From contig NZ_JAQRMY010000003.1 in NCBI RefSeq assembly GCF_028613635.1, positions 570,787-634,786 of the forward strand: 64,000 nucleotides of DNA, given 5' to 3'. The notes below the pieces were generated by a model that saw nothing but the letters and a program-made list of their open reading frames with translations, searched no databases and was not told the origin of the DNA. The stretch is from Devosia sp. ZB163. Lineage in GTDB: Bacteria > Pseudomonadota > Alphaproteobacteria > Rhizobiales > Devosiaceae. Shown here one piece after another: positions 8,912 to 19,117 of the stretch. Within the stretch, counting starts at the first letter, position 1. Each line of letters opens with the position of its first letter. The translations under genes were made by a program, and so were the position numbers.

Positions 8912-9316
8912 GTGAGCGATTTCCACCCCCTCAAGACCCGTCCCGGGAACGCACGCCAGCACGTGACCGCCGGCCCCTATTCACCGGTGCTCGAAGTCGA
9001 TGCCCGCCACCTCGTGGTGCTCTCCGGTCAGGTCGCGGTCGACCTCGAAGGCCATGTCATCGGCACCACCATCGAAGAGCAGACCACCGCCACTTTGCGC
9101 AATTGCGCCGTGCAGTTGGCGACTGCCGGCTGCTCGCTGGCCGACGTGTTCAAGGTGAACATCTACCTTACCGACCTCGTCGACTGGGCGCGCTTCAACA
9201 GCATCTACGAAGAGCTCATGCCCGAGCCGTTGCCGGTACGCACCGCAGTGCAGGCGATCCTGCTCCCGGGCTATCTCGTCGAAATCGAAATGTGGGCCGT
9301 AAAGGCGAAAGGCTGA
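8912..9316 (+). CDS. RidA-family (YjgF/YER057c/UK114) protein, reactive enamine/imine deaminase
   Basis: 134 residues, GTG start 8912 four bases after the permease stop. RidA landmarks: PYSPVLEVDARHLVVLSGQV near the N-terminus, ADVFKVNIYLTD at ~75-87, and the C-terminal RTAVQAILLPGYLVEIEMWA, which carries the Arg that binds the substrate carboxylate in true RidA. The family hydrolyses 2-aminoacrylate-type imines or acts on related intermediates. Its place inside an importer operon points to an imine or enamine intermediate in the pathway, not to general housekeeping. Confidence 0.9.
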   Translation: MSDFHPLKTRPGNARQHVTAGPYSPVLEVDARHLVVLSGQVAVDLEGHVIGTTIEEQTTATLRNCAVQLATAGCSLADVFKVNIYLTDLVDWARFNSIYEELMPEPLPVRTAVQAILLPGYLVEIEMWAVKAKG

Positions 9317-9319
9317 ACC

Positions 9320-10369
9320 GTGGCGTCGATCGATCTCCAGAACATCCGGAAGACCTTCGGCAAGGTCGAGGTCGTGCACGATCTCAGCCTCGCGGTCCGC
9401 GACCGCGAACTGCTCGTCTTCGTCGGCCCCTCGGGCTGCGGCAAGTCGACGTTGCTGCGCATGATCGCCGGCCTCGAGGAAATCTCGTCGGGCGAGCTGC
9501 GGATCGGAGGCAAGGCCATGAACAGGGTGCCGGCCGCCGATCGCGGCATCGCCATGGTGTTCCAGAGCTACGCGCTCTACCCACACATGACAGTGGCCGA
9601 GAACATGGGCTTCGCCCTCAAGATGATGGGCGTTGGCAAGGCCGAGATGGAGGACAAGGTGCGCGCGGCCGCGCGCATCCTGCAGCTCGAAGCTCTCCTT
9701 GATCGCAAGCCGCGGCAGCTTTCCGGCGGCCAGCGCCAACGCGTCGCCATCGGTCGCGCCATCACCCGCTCGCCCGATGTCTTCCTCTTCGACGAACCGC
9801 TCTCGAACCTCGATGCGGACCTCCGCGCCCAGATGAGGGTCGAGATCGCGCGGCTGCACGACGAACTCAAGACGACCATGATCTACGTTACCCATGACCA
9901 GATCGAAGCGATGACCCTGGCCGACCGCATTGTCATCCTCAACAACGGTCGCATCGAACAGGAGGGCGCGCCGCTCGATCTCTATCAGCAGCCGGCCAGC
10001 CGCTTCGTCGCAGGCTTCCTCGGTCAGCCCAGGATGAATTTCGTGCCCGTGGTCAGCGATGGCGCCGATCTCCGGCTGGGGGCAGGGGGCCCGGTCCTGG
10101 TCAGCCGCCCGCTCGCTGCCGGCAAGCCGCTGGAACTGGGTATCCGCCCCGATGCCATCGCGATCGCCGAAACCGGTATTCCCGCGCACATCGTCCTGGT
10201 GGAACGCCTCGGCGGTTCGAGCCTCGTTCACACCCGCGTCGAGGGACTGGAACCGCTCCTCACCATAGAGCTGCCCGGCACCTTCGAGGCCGCGACCGGC
10301 ACCGCGTTGAAACTCGCTTTCGACCCATCCCGCGCCCATGTTTTCGACAGTGCGGGACACGCCGTATGA
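9320..10369 (+). CDS. Sugar ABC transporter ATP-binding protein, MalK/UgpC type
   Basis: 349 residues, GTG start 9320 three bases after the RidA stop. Walker [10 protein letters not shown] (~residue 37), signature [14 protein letters not shown] (~135), Walker [13 protein letters not shown] (~155), then the H-loop ([14 protein letters not shown]). The region after ~235 is the TOBE/regulatory domain typical of CUT1 ATPases. Powers the permease pair encoded upstream. Confidence 0.94.
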   Translation: MASIDLQNIRKTFGKVEVVHDLSLAVRDRELLVFVGPSGCGKSTLLRMIAGLEEISSGELRIGGKAMNRVPAADRGIAMVFQSYALYPHMTVAENMGFALKMMGVGKAEMEDKVRAAARILQLEALLDRKPRQLSGGQRQRVAIGRAITRSPDVFLFDEPLSNLDADLRAQMRVEIARLHDELKTTMIYVTHDQIEAMTLADRIVILNNGRIEQEGAPLDLYQQPASRFVAGFLGQPRMNFVPVVSDGADLRLGAGGPVLVSRPLAAGKPLELGIRPDAIAIAETGIPAHIVLVERLGGSSLVHTRVEGLEPLLTIELPGTFEAATGTALKLAFDPSRAHVFDSAGHAV

Positions 10370-10400
10370 TGCCGCCTCTGCACCATGGGAGGACAATGAG

Positions 10401-11839
10401 ATGGACATGCTGATCGACGGCAACTGGACCAGCGCATCTGATGGCGCAGTCGATCCGGTGCTCAATCCAGCCGATGACTCCGAGATCGGCACGGTGCCGC
10501 GTGCGACCGCCGCCGATGTCGAACGCTCCGTCGCCGCCGCGCAGCGGGGCGCCAGGGCCATGGCGGCCATGCCGGCCTGGCGCCGCTACGAGATCCTCGA
10601 AGCGGTAGCGCGCCGCATCGAAGAGAACCAGACGCGGCTCGGCGAACTGCTGTGCCGCGAGAACGGCAAGCGTATTGGCGAGACGACAAGCGAAGTCGGG
10701 GTCGCCGCCCGGATCTTCCGCGGCTATGCCGAAGAGGCCAAGCGCCTGTTCGGCAGGTCCGTGCCGCTCCACGCCATTCCGGGTCGCGAGAAGTCGCTGG
10801 CCATAACCACGCGCTACCCGCTGGGCGTGATCGCAGCTATTGTGCCGTTCAACTATCCGGTCGAACTCTGGAGCCACAAGGTCGCAGGTGGTCTCGCAGC
10901 CGGCAACGCCGTGATCACCAAGACGCCCGAGGATTGTCCGCTCGCCATCCTCGACGTCGCCCGCTTCATGGAAGAGGCGGGCCTGCCCGCTGGCGCCCAT
11001 CAGGTCCTGACCGGTGGTCGCGAAGTGGGCGAGGCGCTGGTGCGCTCGCCCGGCGTGCAGATGATCGCCATGACCGGCTCCACCGCTGCTGGCAGGCGGA
11101 TCCTCGAAGTCGCCGCCCAGACCCTCAAGAAGGTGCACCTCGAACTCGGCGGCAACGACGCCACGATCGTGTGCGACGACGCCGATGTGGAGGCGACCGC
11201 TGATGCGCTGATCGCTGGCCGCTTCACGTCCGGCAACGGTCAGATCTGCTGCGCAGTCAAGCGCGTGCTGGTGGCGCGTCCGGTCTATGACCGGCTGCTC
11301 GCCGCCGTCACCGATCGCACCCGGGCGTTGCGCATCGGCGACCCGATGGACCCGGCGACCAATGTCGGTCCTCTGATCAACCGGCGCGGTGCCGAGCGCG
11401 TCGAGGCTCAGGTGGCGAAGGCCGTCGCCGATGGTGCCACCATCGTCATCGGCGGCAAGCGCCGCGACAATTTCTTCGAGCCCACAATCCTGACCGGCGT
11501 CACCCCCGGTACGCCTGCCTTCGCCGAGGAAACCTTCGGCCCGGTTCTGCCGCTGATCCCCTACGATGATTTCGAGGCGGCGCTGGGGCTCGCCAATGAC
11601 AGCCCGTTTGGGCTGCAGGCCGCGATCTTCAGCCATGACATCCGCCGCGTCATGCGCGCCTATGAAGTGCTCGATGTGGGCACGGTGGTGGTCAATCACA
11701 CCACCGCCGTGCGCGTCGAGACGCTGCCCTTCGGCGGCAACAAGGGATCGGGCAACGGACGCGAGGGCATCCACGACACGCTGCACGAGATGAGCAAGGA
11801 AAAGACCCTGCTCCTGCACGAAATCTTCGGTGGCCTCTG

Positions 11840-11840
<1 letters not shown>
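10401..11840 (+). CDS. NAD(P)-dependent aldehyde dehydrogenase
   Basis: 479 residues. Start at ATG 10401, preceded by GGGAGGA; the upstream extension to 10338 overlaps the ATPase gene. ALDH signatures: IVPFNYPVELW (~150), AMTGSTAAGRR (~230), catalytic Glu in LELGGNDA (~255), catalytic Cys in GNGQICCAVKRV (~290), EETFGPVLP (~380). It is the second ALDH of this locus and not a close copy of the one at 4193-5638, suggesting two oxidation steps or two substrates. Joined to the CUT2 ATPase by a TGATG overlap. Confidence 0.92.
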
Positions 11841-13350
<1,510 letters not shown>

Positions 13351-13354
<4 letters not shown>

Positions 13355-14307
13355 CGGACACGGCGCATGCCGCGGCTCGCCCCGCTCCCTGGCAACGGCT
13401 CTCGCGGGCCGACTTGATCTTTGCCGTCGCCATCGTGGCGCTGGTGATCTTCGCGTCCTTCGCTTCCGAGGCGTTCCTCACGCAGCGCAACCTCGTCAAC
13501 ATCTCGCGCCAGATGGTGACCAACGGCTTTCTTGCGCTCGGCATGCTGATGGTCGTCCGCACTGGCGGCATCGACCTCTCCGTCGGCTCGGTGCTGGCCT
13601 TTGCCGGTCTGCTGGCGACCGGCCTGCAGGAGCAGATGCATTTCTCTGCCGCCATTGCCATCGCGCTCGCCATGGGTGTCGCTGTCGGCTGGATCAACGG
13701 CTTGCTCGTTGCCCGTTTCAACCTGCAGGCGTTCATCGTCACCCTCGCTACCATGGGCTCACTGCGCGGCCTGCTCTATGTCTATGCGCCGACGCCGCGC
13801 TACCCGGCCGACGAGATGTTCCGCGCCATTCTCGGCGGTGCCTTCGTTGGGCCGATTCCAGTCAACTTCATCCTCTTCGCCATCGCCGTGCCGGCGGTGT
13901 GGTTCTATCTCAACCACACTGTCTCAGGCCGTGCCGCCTTCGCCATCGGCGTCAACAAGGAGGCCGTGCGTTTGGCCGGCGTCAATGTCGGCCGCCACAT
14001 CATCTTTGCCTACGTCGCCTGCGGCCTGTTCGCCGCCATCGCCGGCGTGCTGCTCGCCAGCCGGCTCGGCATCGCCCAGCCCAGCGTCGGCGTCGGTTAC
14101 GAACTCGACGCCATCGCCGCAGTGGTGATTGGTGGCGGCCTGCTCGGCGGCGGGGGTGGCACGGCCATCGGTGTGCTCGGCGGCGTTGTCGCGCTCGCCG
14201 TCGTCGACAACGTGCTCAACCTCTTCAACGTCGATTCTTACTACCAGCAGCTTCTCAAGGGCCTGATCATCCTCGTCGCGGTTCTCGCCCGGCGAAAGAA
14301 GGCCTGA
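13351..14307 (+). CDS. Sugar ABC transporter permease, CUT2 (RbsC type)
   Basis: 318 residues, ATGA overlap with the ATPase gene. Multiple hydrophobic helices and the family motif MVVRTGGIDLSVGSVLAFAG (~residue 70), plus GLLGGGGGTAIGVLGG near 265 that corresponds to the conserved glycine-rich C-terminal loop. Inner-membrane channel of the CUT2 importer. Confidence 0.93.
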
Positions 14308-14351
14308 TCAAAAGGCTGGGCGGGGACCCGGCCGCATTACAGGAGGACGCA

Positions 14352-15308
14352 GTGACCATCGTCTCAAGACTGAAGACTCTCGGCCTCGCGGCAGCCGCCG
14401 CGACCCTCATCTCCGGTGCTGCCCTGGCGCAGGAGACGATCAAGATCGGCATGGTGAACCTCTCGCTCTGTTGCGCCTATTTCGTCGGCATGGACGCCGC
14501 CGTGAAGGATGCCGCCAAGGTCTATTCAAACGTGGAAATCCTCTCGACCGACGCCAATGGCGATGTCGAGAAGCTGACCTCGGACGTCGACGACCTGCTC
14601 AACCAGGGTGTCAAGGGCCTGATCGTTTCGGGTGCCTGGATCGAAGCCGCTCCCGCGGCGCTCGAAGCCATCAACCAGGCCGGCGTGCCGGTGGTGATGG
14701 TGGACCGCCTGCTCAAGGGCGGCGATCATACCAGCTGGGTCGGCCCCGATAACCGCGCTATCGGCGAAGGGATCGGTGACTACATCGTCAAACGTCTCGG
14801 CGCTGAAGGCGGCAAGGTCGCTATCATCCGCGGTGGCCCGGCCGACAACACCATCGGTTCGAACCGTTCCGAGGGCGTGCAGTCGAAGTTCGCCGGCTCG
14901 AAGGTCGAGGCGGTCATCGCTTCCGATTGGGGCAACTGGAGCGCCGACGGCGGTTTCACCCAGATGGAAGACCTGCTCGCTCAGCACAGCGATCTCAAGG
15001 GCGTGTTCTGCGAGAACGACTCCATGTGCCTGGGGGCGCAGAAGGCTATCTCCGATGCGGGCCTGTCGGACCAGATATTCATCACCTCCGTCGATGGTGA
15101 AAAGGGTGCGCTCGCCGAGATCATGAAGGCGGGCGGCAACTATGCCGCGACCGGTCTCAACAACTCCGACCAGATCGGGCGGGCCGGCTTCTACCGCCTG
15201 ATGGCGATCCTCGCCGGCGCCGTCGCCGAAAAGGAAACGGCTCTTCCGTCGCCGATCATCACCTCTGACAACGTGGCAAAGTTCTACGACGAGAATAGCC
15301 TGTTCTAG
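14352..15308 (+). CDS. Sugar ABC transporter substrate-binding protein, CUT2 (RbsB type)
   Basis: 318 residues from GTG 14352, with AGGAGGA eight bases upstream; the reading frame is open far 5' of this through the permease gene, but that is a shadow. Signal peptide VTIVSRLKTLGLAAAAATL with cleavage near ALAQE. Periplasmic binding fold: IKIGMVNLSLCCAYFVGMD at the mature start, GVPVVMVDRLLKG (~115), ENDSMCLGAQKAI (~220). Last gene of the run begun at 5793; the CUT2 order ATPase-permease-binding protein is complete. Confidence 0.93.
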   Translation: MTIVSRLKTLGLAAAAATLISGAALAQETIKIGMVNLSLCCAYFVGMDAAVKDAAKVYSNVEILSTDANGDVEKLTSDVDDLLNQGVKGLIVSGAWIEAAPAALEAINQAGVPVVMVDRLLKGGDHTSWVGPDNRAIGEGIGDYIVKRLGAEGGKVAIIRGGPADNTIGSNRSEGVQSKFAGSKVEAVIASDWGNWSADGGFTQMEDLLAQHSDLKGVFCENDSMCLGAQKAISDAGLSDQIFITSVDGEKGALAEIMKAGGNYAATGLNNSDQIGRAGFYRLMAILAGAVAEKETALPSPIITSDNVAKFYDENSLF

Positions 15309-15359
15309 GGTGGCAGTGGCGTGGCGCTCGCGTCACGCCCCCAAAATACGCGCCGCTGG

Positions 15360-15391
15360 CCGGGCCCCGGGGGAAAGTTCGCAGGGCCCGG
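15360..15391. terminator. Inverted repeat between convergent operons
   Basis: CCGGGCCC and GGGCCCGG, 8 bp arms separated by 16 bases, between the convergent CUT2 binding-protein gene and ribH. It could act in both directions, but there is no T-tract on either side, so intrinsic termination is uncertain. Confidence 0.4.
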
Positions 15392-15405
15392 TCATTGGTG
15401 AATGC

Positions 15406-15849
15406 CTAGAGGGGGATGGCCTCCAGGGTCCGCAGGGCCTCGAGGCAGGCGGCGGCGGCTTCCCGGCCTTTGTTTTGCTCGTCATTCCGGCTGCGCTGGA
15501 TCGCCTGTTCGTCGGTATAGGTGGTCAGGATGCCGAAGGTGATGGGTTTGCCGGTTTCGAGCCCGGCCTGCATCAACCCATGAGCGGCAGCCTCGCTGAT
15601 ATACTCAAAATGTGCCGTGTCGCCCTTGATGACGCAGCCCAGGCAGATCACGCCGTCGAAGCCGGACTGCGCCAGGCGTTTGGCGATGAGCGGGATTTCG
15701 AAGGCGCCGGGCGCTGCATAGATATTGGCGGAAGCGACCGAGACACCATTTTCGCTGAGATAGGCCAGTGCCCCGTCGCGCAGACCATGGGTGACCTCGG
15801 GGTTGAACTGGCTGACCACAAGGGCAAGGCGGGGTGCGGTTTCAGGCAT
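15406..15849 (-). CDS. ribH: 6,7-dimethyl-8-ribityllumazine synthase
   Basis: 147 residues. Condenses 5-amino-6-ribitylaminouracil with 3,4-dihydroxy-2-butanone-4-phosphate. Substrate-site motifs are present: VVSQFNPEVTHGL near the start, APGAFEIPL (~45), CLGCVIKGDTAHFEYI (~70) with the catalytic His, and TFGILTTYTDEQA (~103). Its start lies eight bases inside the end of ribBA, so the two are translationally coupled. Last gene of the riboflavin operon. Confidence 0.95.
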   Translation of the reverse strand: MPETAPRLALVVSQFNPEVTHGLRDGALAYLSENGVSVASANIYAAPGAFEIPLIAKRLAQSGFDGVICLGCVIKGDTAHFEYISEAAAHGLMQAGLETGKPITFGILTTYTDEQAIQRSRNDEQNKGREAAAACLEALRTLEAIPL

Positions 15850-17062
15850 TCTGGTTCTCGTGGTTCTGGTGGGTGAACGTGTGGCCGAACTTGTCCCGCT
15901 TGGTAGCGAGATAGCGCCAGTTGTGGGGATTGGCCGGAATTTCTAGCGGCACGCGCTCGGCGACCTGGATGCCGTATTGCTCGAGCGACAGGGCCTTGTC
16001 CGGATTGTTCGACAACAGCCGCAGACGCGCGATGCCGAGCGCCCGCAGAATTTGCCCGGCAATGCCGTAATCGCGGGCATCGGGGGCAAAACCCAGCGCG
16101 GTATTGGCTTCCACTGTGTCGTGGCCCTGGTCCTGCAGGGCGTAGGCGCGGATCTTGTTGGCAAGGCCAATGCCACGGCCTTCCTGCCCGCGCATATATA
16201 TCACCGCCCCGCCGTCACCGGTGGCGATCTGGCGCAGGGCCTCCTGCAATTGCGGCCCGCAATCGCAGCGCAGCGACCCCAGTGCATCCCCGGTCAGGCA
16301 CTCGGAATGCAAACGCACCAGCGGGGTGCGCCCGAGCGGGTTGCGGATCAACGCCAGATGCTCGGTGCCGTCCAGCCGGCTGCGGAAGGCGCGAACCTGC
16401 AAGGGGACCGGTGAATGCTCGGTGGGCAGCTCAGACGTTGCAACCTCATCGACCAGTGTTTCGTGCGCGAGGCGATGGGCGATGATGTCCCTTATGGCGA
16501 GGATGGGCAGCTTTTGCTCCCGGGCGAAGATTTCGAGATCGGGCCGCCGCGCCATGTGCCCGTCGTCTCGCATGACCTCGCAGATGACACCGGCGGGCCG
16601 CAGCCCGGCCAGCCGCATGAGGTCGATGGCGCCTTCTGTGTGTCCGTTGCGCGCCAGCACGCCATCGTCGGCCGCCCTGAGCGGAAAGACATGCCCCGGG
16701 GACGCAATGTCGGAAGGCCCGGCTTGGGGGGCGGCCGCAACCTCGATTGTCCGGGCCCGGTCATGCGCCGAAATGCCGGTGGTGATCCCTTCAGCGGCCT
16801 CGATGGAAACGGTGAAGGCGGTGGAACGCCGGGCCCGGTTATTGGCCACCATCGGGGGCAGGCCAAGCCGGTCCACCTGTTCGCCGGTGAGCGCCAGGCA
16901 GATCAGGCCGCGGCCATGGCGGGCCATGAAGTTGATCGCTTCCGGGGTCGCAAATTCGGCGGCAATGACAAGATCGCCTTCGTTCTCGCGATCCTCGTCA
17001 TCGACCAGGATCACCATGCCGCCGTTGCGCAACTGGGTCAGGGCTTGAGATAGGGCAGACAT
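15842..17062 (-). CDS. ribBA: Bifunctional 3,4-dihydroxy-2-butanone-4-phosphate synthase / GTP cyclohydrolase II
   Basis: 406 residues from ATG 17062, which lies 25 bases inside ribE; the frame is open further but only as a shadow of ribE. N-terminal DHBP synthase domain (~1-200): DDEDRENEGDL, HGRGLICLAL, TAFTVSIEA, ARNGHTEGAIDL. C-terminal GTP cyclohydrolase II domain (~205-400): the zinc ligands are intact in SECLTGDALGSLRCDCG and the catalytic stretch YMRGQEGRGIGL is present. Some alphaproteobacterial RibBA proteins have a degenerate second domain; this one looks active in both. Confidence 0.95.
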   Translation of the reverse strand: MSALSQALTQLRNGGMVILVDDEDRENEGDLVIAAEFATPEAINFMARHGRGLICLALTGEQVDRLGLPPMVANNRARRSTAFTVSIEAAEGITTGISAHDRARTIEVAAAPQAGPSDIASPGHVFPLRAADDGVLARNGHTEGAIDLMRLAGLRPAGVICEVMRDDGHMARRPDLEIFAREQKLPILAIRDIIAHRLAHETLVDEVATSELPTEHSPVPLQVRAFRSRLDGTEHLALIRNPLGRTPLVRLHSECLTGDALGSLRCDCGPQLQEALRQIATGDGGAVIYMRGQEGRGIGLANKIRAYALQDQGHDTVEANTALGFAPDARDYGIAGQILRALGIARLRLLSNNPDKALSLEQYGIQVAERVPLEIPANPHNWRYLATKRDKFGHTFTHQNHENQNA

Positions 17063-17646
17063 AGCCGCTCCACATATTTGGCCATGACGTCGATCTCGAC
17101 ATTGAGGGCGTCGCCGATGGGGAGGGCATTGAGATTGGTGTGCTCCCAGGTGTGCGGGATGATGGTCACCAGCACGGCAACACCCTCGTCCCGATCCTCG
17201 AGGCCATTGATGGTGAGGCTGATGCCGTTGAGGGCGATGGAGCCCTTCTCGACGCAATAGCGTCCCAGAGCTTCGGGCAACAGGAAGACGTGTCGCCAGG
17301 CGCCGTCGGCCTCGACCCGCTCAACCAGTCGGGCCAGCCCATCGATATGGCCCTGCACCAGATGGCCGGAGAGTCTCGTCTCGAGGGTGACGGCCCGTTC
17401 CAGATTGGCGAATTGGCCGACGGCCAAGCCGCCAAGATTGGTGCGTGCCAGGGTTTCTGGGCTGATGAAGAAGCGGGCGAGGCCGGTCTCATCGAATTGG
17501 GTGACTGTCAGGCACACGCCGTTGACGGCAATGCTTTCGCCCAGCGCCAGGTCGGGCCAGCCGCTTTGAAGTTCGATTTCCAGCGACCCGCCGCGGGACG
17601 CGACCAGAGTCACCCTCGCCAGTTTTTCAATGATGCCCGAGAACAT
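17038..17646 (-). CDS. ribE: Riboflavin synthase, alpha subunit
   Basis: 202 residues made of two homologous beta-barrel halves. Half 1 has MFSGIIEKLARV and GESIAVNGVCLTVT; half 2 has SGHLVQGHIDGLA and KGSIALNGISLTINGL. It dismutates two lumazine molecules into riboflavin plus the pyrimidine precursor. The start overlaps the end of ribD by 20 bases and its 3' end overlaps ribBA. Confidence 0.95.
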   Translation of the reverse strand: MFSGIIEKLARVTLVASRGGSLEIELQSGWPDLALGESIAVNGVCLTVTQFDETGLARFFISPETLARTNLGGLAVGQFANLERAVTLETRLSGHLVQGHIDGLARLVERVEADGAWRHVFLLPEALGRYCVEKGSIALNGISLTINGLEDRDEGVAVLVTIIPHTWEHTNLNALPIGDALNVEIDVMAKYVERLCLPYLKP

Positions 17647-18676
17647 CTCGATCCTTTCCTTGCAAGTGAAATTGGGGAGCCGGATTCCGGCGAAGGGTCA
17701 CCCGGTCGGTGCCGTCCGTGTTGGCGGCCTGCTCGATCAGCACGTGCTCGTCCCACAGGCCTGCCGAGAGCATGTGCGTCGTCAGGGTCGGACCGGCTTC
17801 GACGAGCACTTCCATGCCGGCGGCAGCGCCGATCGTTTGCAGCGCTTCATGCACATCATCAGCCAGATAGACGGCAAAGCCGCGCGTGCGGGCAGCGGCC
17901 AGCCAGGGTTCAGGAATGCGCCTGCGGCGGTCGAGCAGGACCAGCATGCGCTGCTTGTCCGGGTGGTCAGGGACCAGGCGCACGGTGAACTGCGGATCGT
18001 CGGCCAACACGGTCCCGGAGCCCGTGAGGATGGCGTCGGCCCGGCGCCTCAGGCGATGGGCCAGTTCCAGCGACGACGCGTTGGTAAAGGTCTTTTGTCC
18101 ATTCGGAGGGACCATGCTGCCGGACGTCGAGATGGCCTGCTTGACTGTGACGAAGGGCAGTCCCGTCTGAACGCGCCTGGAGAACGGTGCGACGAGCCGC
18201 TCCGCCTCGGCAAGGACCGCAGCGGCCGACGGGTGGTCCAGATCGGACAGGAAGTTCACGCTGAGTCCGGCCGCCCTCAGCCGCTCGGCGCCGCCACCCG
18301 CAACACCGGGATTGGAATCGCGGCAGGCAATCCAGACACGGCGCGCACCTGTGGTCAGGATTGCCTCCGCGCAGGGCGGCGTGCGGCCGTGATGATTGCA
18401 GGGTTCGAGCGTCACCAGAACAGTATCGATCCTGTCGGCAAGGCCGGCGGCACGGGCCAGGGCGATGGCCTCGGCTTCGGCATGGGGCTGCCCCGCCCGC
18501 CGATGCGCACCGGCGGTCAGTTCCCGTCCTTCGGCATCGAGCAGGATGCAGCCGACCGGCGGGTTGGGCGCGGTGGCCCCTTCATGGGCCCGAGCCAGCT
18601 CCAGAGCGCGCGCGAACGCGCGCAGGATCACCTGCGCCGAAGGTTCTGGATTGATACTGCCTGTGGTCTTGTCCAT
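17627..18676 (-). CDS. ribD: Bifunctional diaminohydroxyphosphoribosylaminopyrimidine deaminase / 5-amino-6-(5-phosphoribosylamino)uracil reductase
   Basis: 349 residues. Deaminase domain (~1-150) with zinc site QPHAEAEAI and LEPCNHHGRTPPC. Reductase domain (~165-349) with PFVTVKQAISTSG and ADAILTGSGTVLADDPQ. First gene of the ribD-ribE-ribBA-ribH operon, about 95 bp behind an FMN aptamer. A hairpin covers the ribosome-binding site ahead of its ATG, so FMN probably controls its translation. Confidence 0.95.
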   Translation of the reverse strand: MDKTTGSINPEPSAQVILRAFARALELARAHEGATAPNPPVGCILLDAEGRELTAGAHRRAGQPHAEAEAIALARAAGLADRIDTVLVTLEPCNHHGRTPPCAEAILTTGARRVWIACRDSNPGVAGGGAERLRAAGLSVNFLSDLDHPSAAAVLAEAERLVAPFSRRVQTGLPFVTVKQAISTSGSMVPPNGQKTFTNASSLELAHRLRRRADAILTGSGTVLADDPQFTVRLVPDHPDKQRMLVLLDRRRRIPEPWLAAARTRGFAVYLADDVHEALQTIGAAAGMEVLVEAGPTLTTHMLSAGLWDEHVLIEQAANTDGTDRVTLRRNPAPQFHLQGKDRDVLGHH

Positions 18677-18682
18677 GCCCGT

Positions 18683-18703
18683 CTCGTCTTCACTTCAGAC
18701 GAG
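18683..18703 (-). promoter_or_regulatory. Hairpin over the ribD ribosome-binding site
   Basis: Perfect 7 bp stem (CTCGTCT / AGACGAG, 7-base loop) ending six bases before the ribD ATG at 18676. The 3' arm contains GACGAGA, the only plausible Shine-Dalgarno stretch. This fits an expression platform that hides the ribosome-binding site when FMN is bound. No T-tailed terminator is seen between aptamer and gene. Confidence 0.45.
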
Positions 18704-18769
18704 TTCCAGGGCAAATGACGACAGACACGAGCTCTCCGGTGAACGGAAAGCGCGCGTCAACGATCATCG

Positions 18770-18912
18770 GTTCTCTTCCATCCGGACTATACCGTCGGCC
18801 CCGGAATTACACCGGGTCTGCTGACCCCACCCCGAAGGATGGGCGCTCGCGGGCTGATGTGCCGATAGACACAATTACCGCCGGTGGGGAATTGCACCCC
18901 GCCCTGAGAACT
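18770..18912 (-). ncRNA. FMN riboswitch (RFN element)
   Basis: On the minus strand the diagnostic RFN segments occur in order: TCTCAGGGCGGGGTGCAATT, CCCCACCGGCGGTAA, AGCCCGCGAGCG, GGTCAGCAGACCCGGTG, AATTCCGGGGCCGACGGT and AGTCCGGATGGAAGAGAA. The element lies just upstream of ribD in the right orientation. It senses flavin mononucleotide and represses the riboflavin operon. Confidence 0.97.
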
Positions 18913-19012
18913 CGGGGCTATGAATAGGGAGCCAGGTCATGCAGATCAAGTGGGCACAAGGGCGTAACTTGCGCGGGTAGTGAGTGGACCTTCCATCGCG
19001 AGCCTGGCGGAA

Positions 19013-19107
19013 CCCTTGAGCCCGGCTACCGCAAGACCTGTCGAGGCGCAGTGGAAACCTGGTCGCGACCGCAGGGTTGCCGAGCCTATCGATGCCCGGC
19101 TCAAGGG
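19013..19107. other. Long-range inverted repeat enclosing a structured 95-base segment
   Basis: CCCTTGAGCCCGGC (19013-19026) pairs with GCCCGGCTCAAGGG (19094-19107) in 13 of 14 positions. Inside is a second helix around the perfect palindrome GGTCGCGACC. It sits just after the 3' end of the broken binding-protein gene (minus strand) and upstream of the rib leader. It could be the 3' structure of that transcript or an independent small RNA. No T-run flanks it. Confidence 0.4.
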
Positions 19108-19117
19108 ATGGCGCAGC

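Noticed and set aside
17063-17257. Extended N-terminus of RibBA
   Set aside because: It is an off-frame reading of ribE rich in His, Arg and Cys; ATG 17062 matches the family start.
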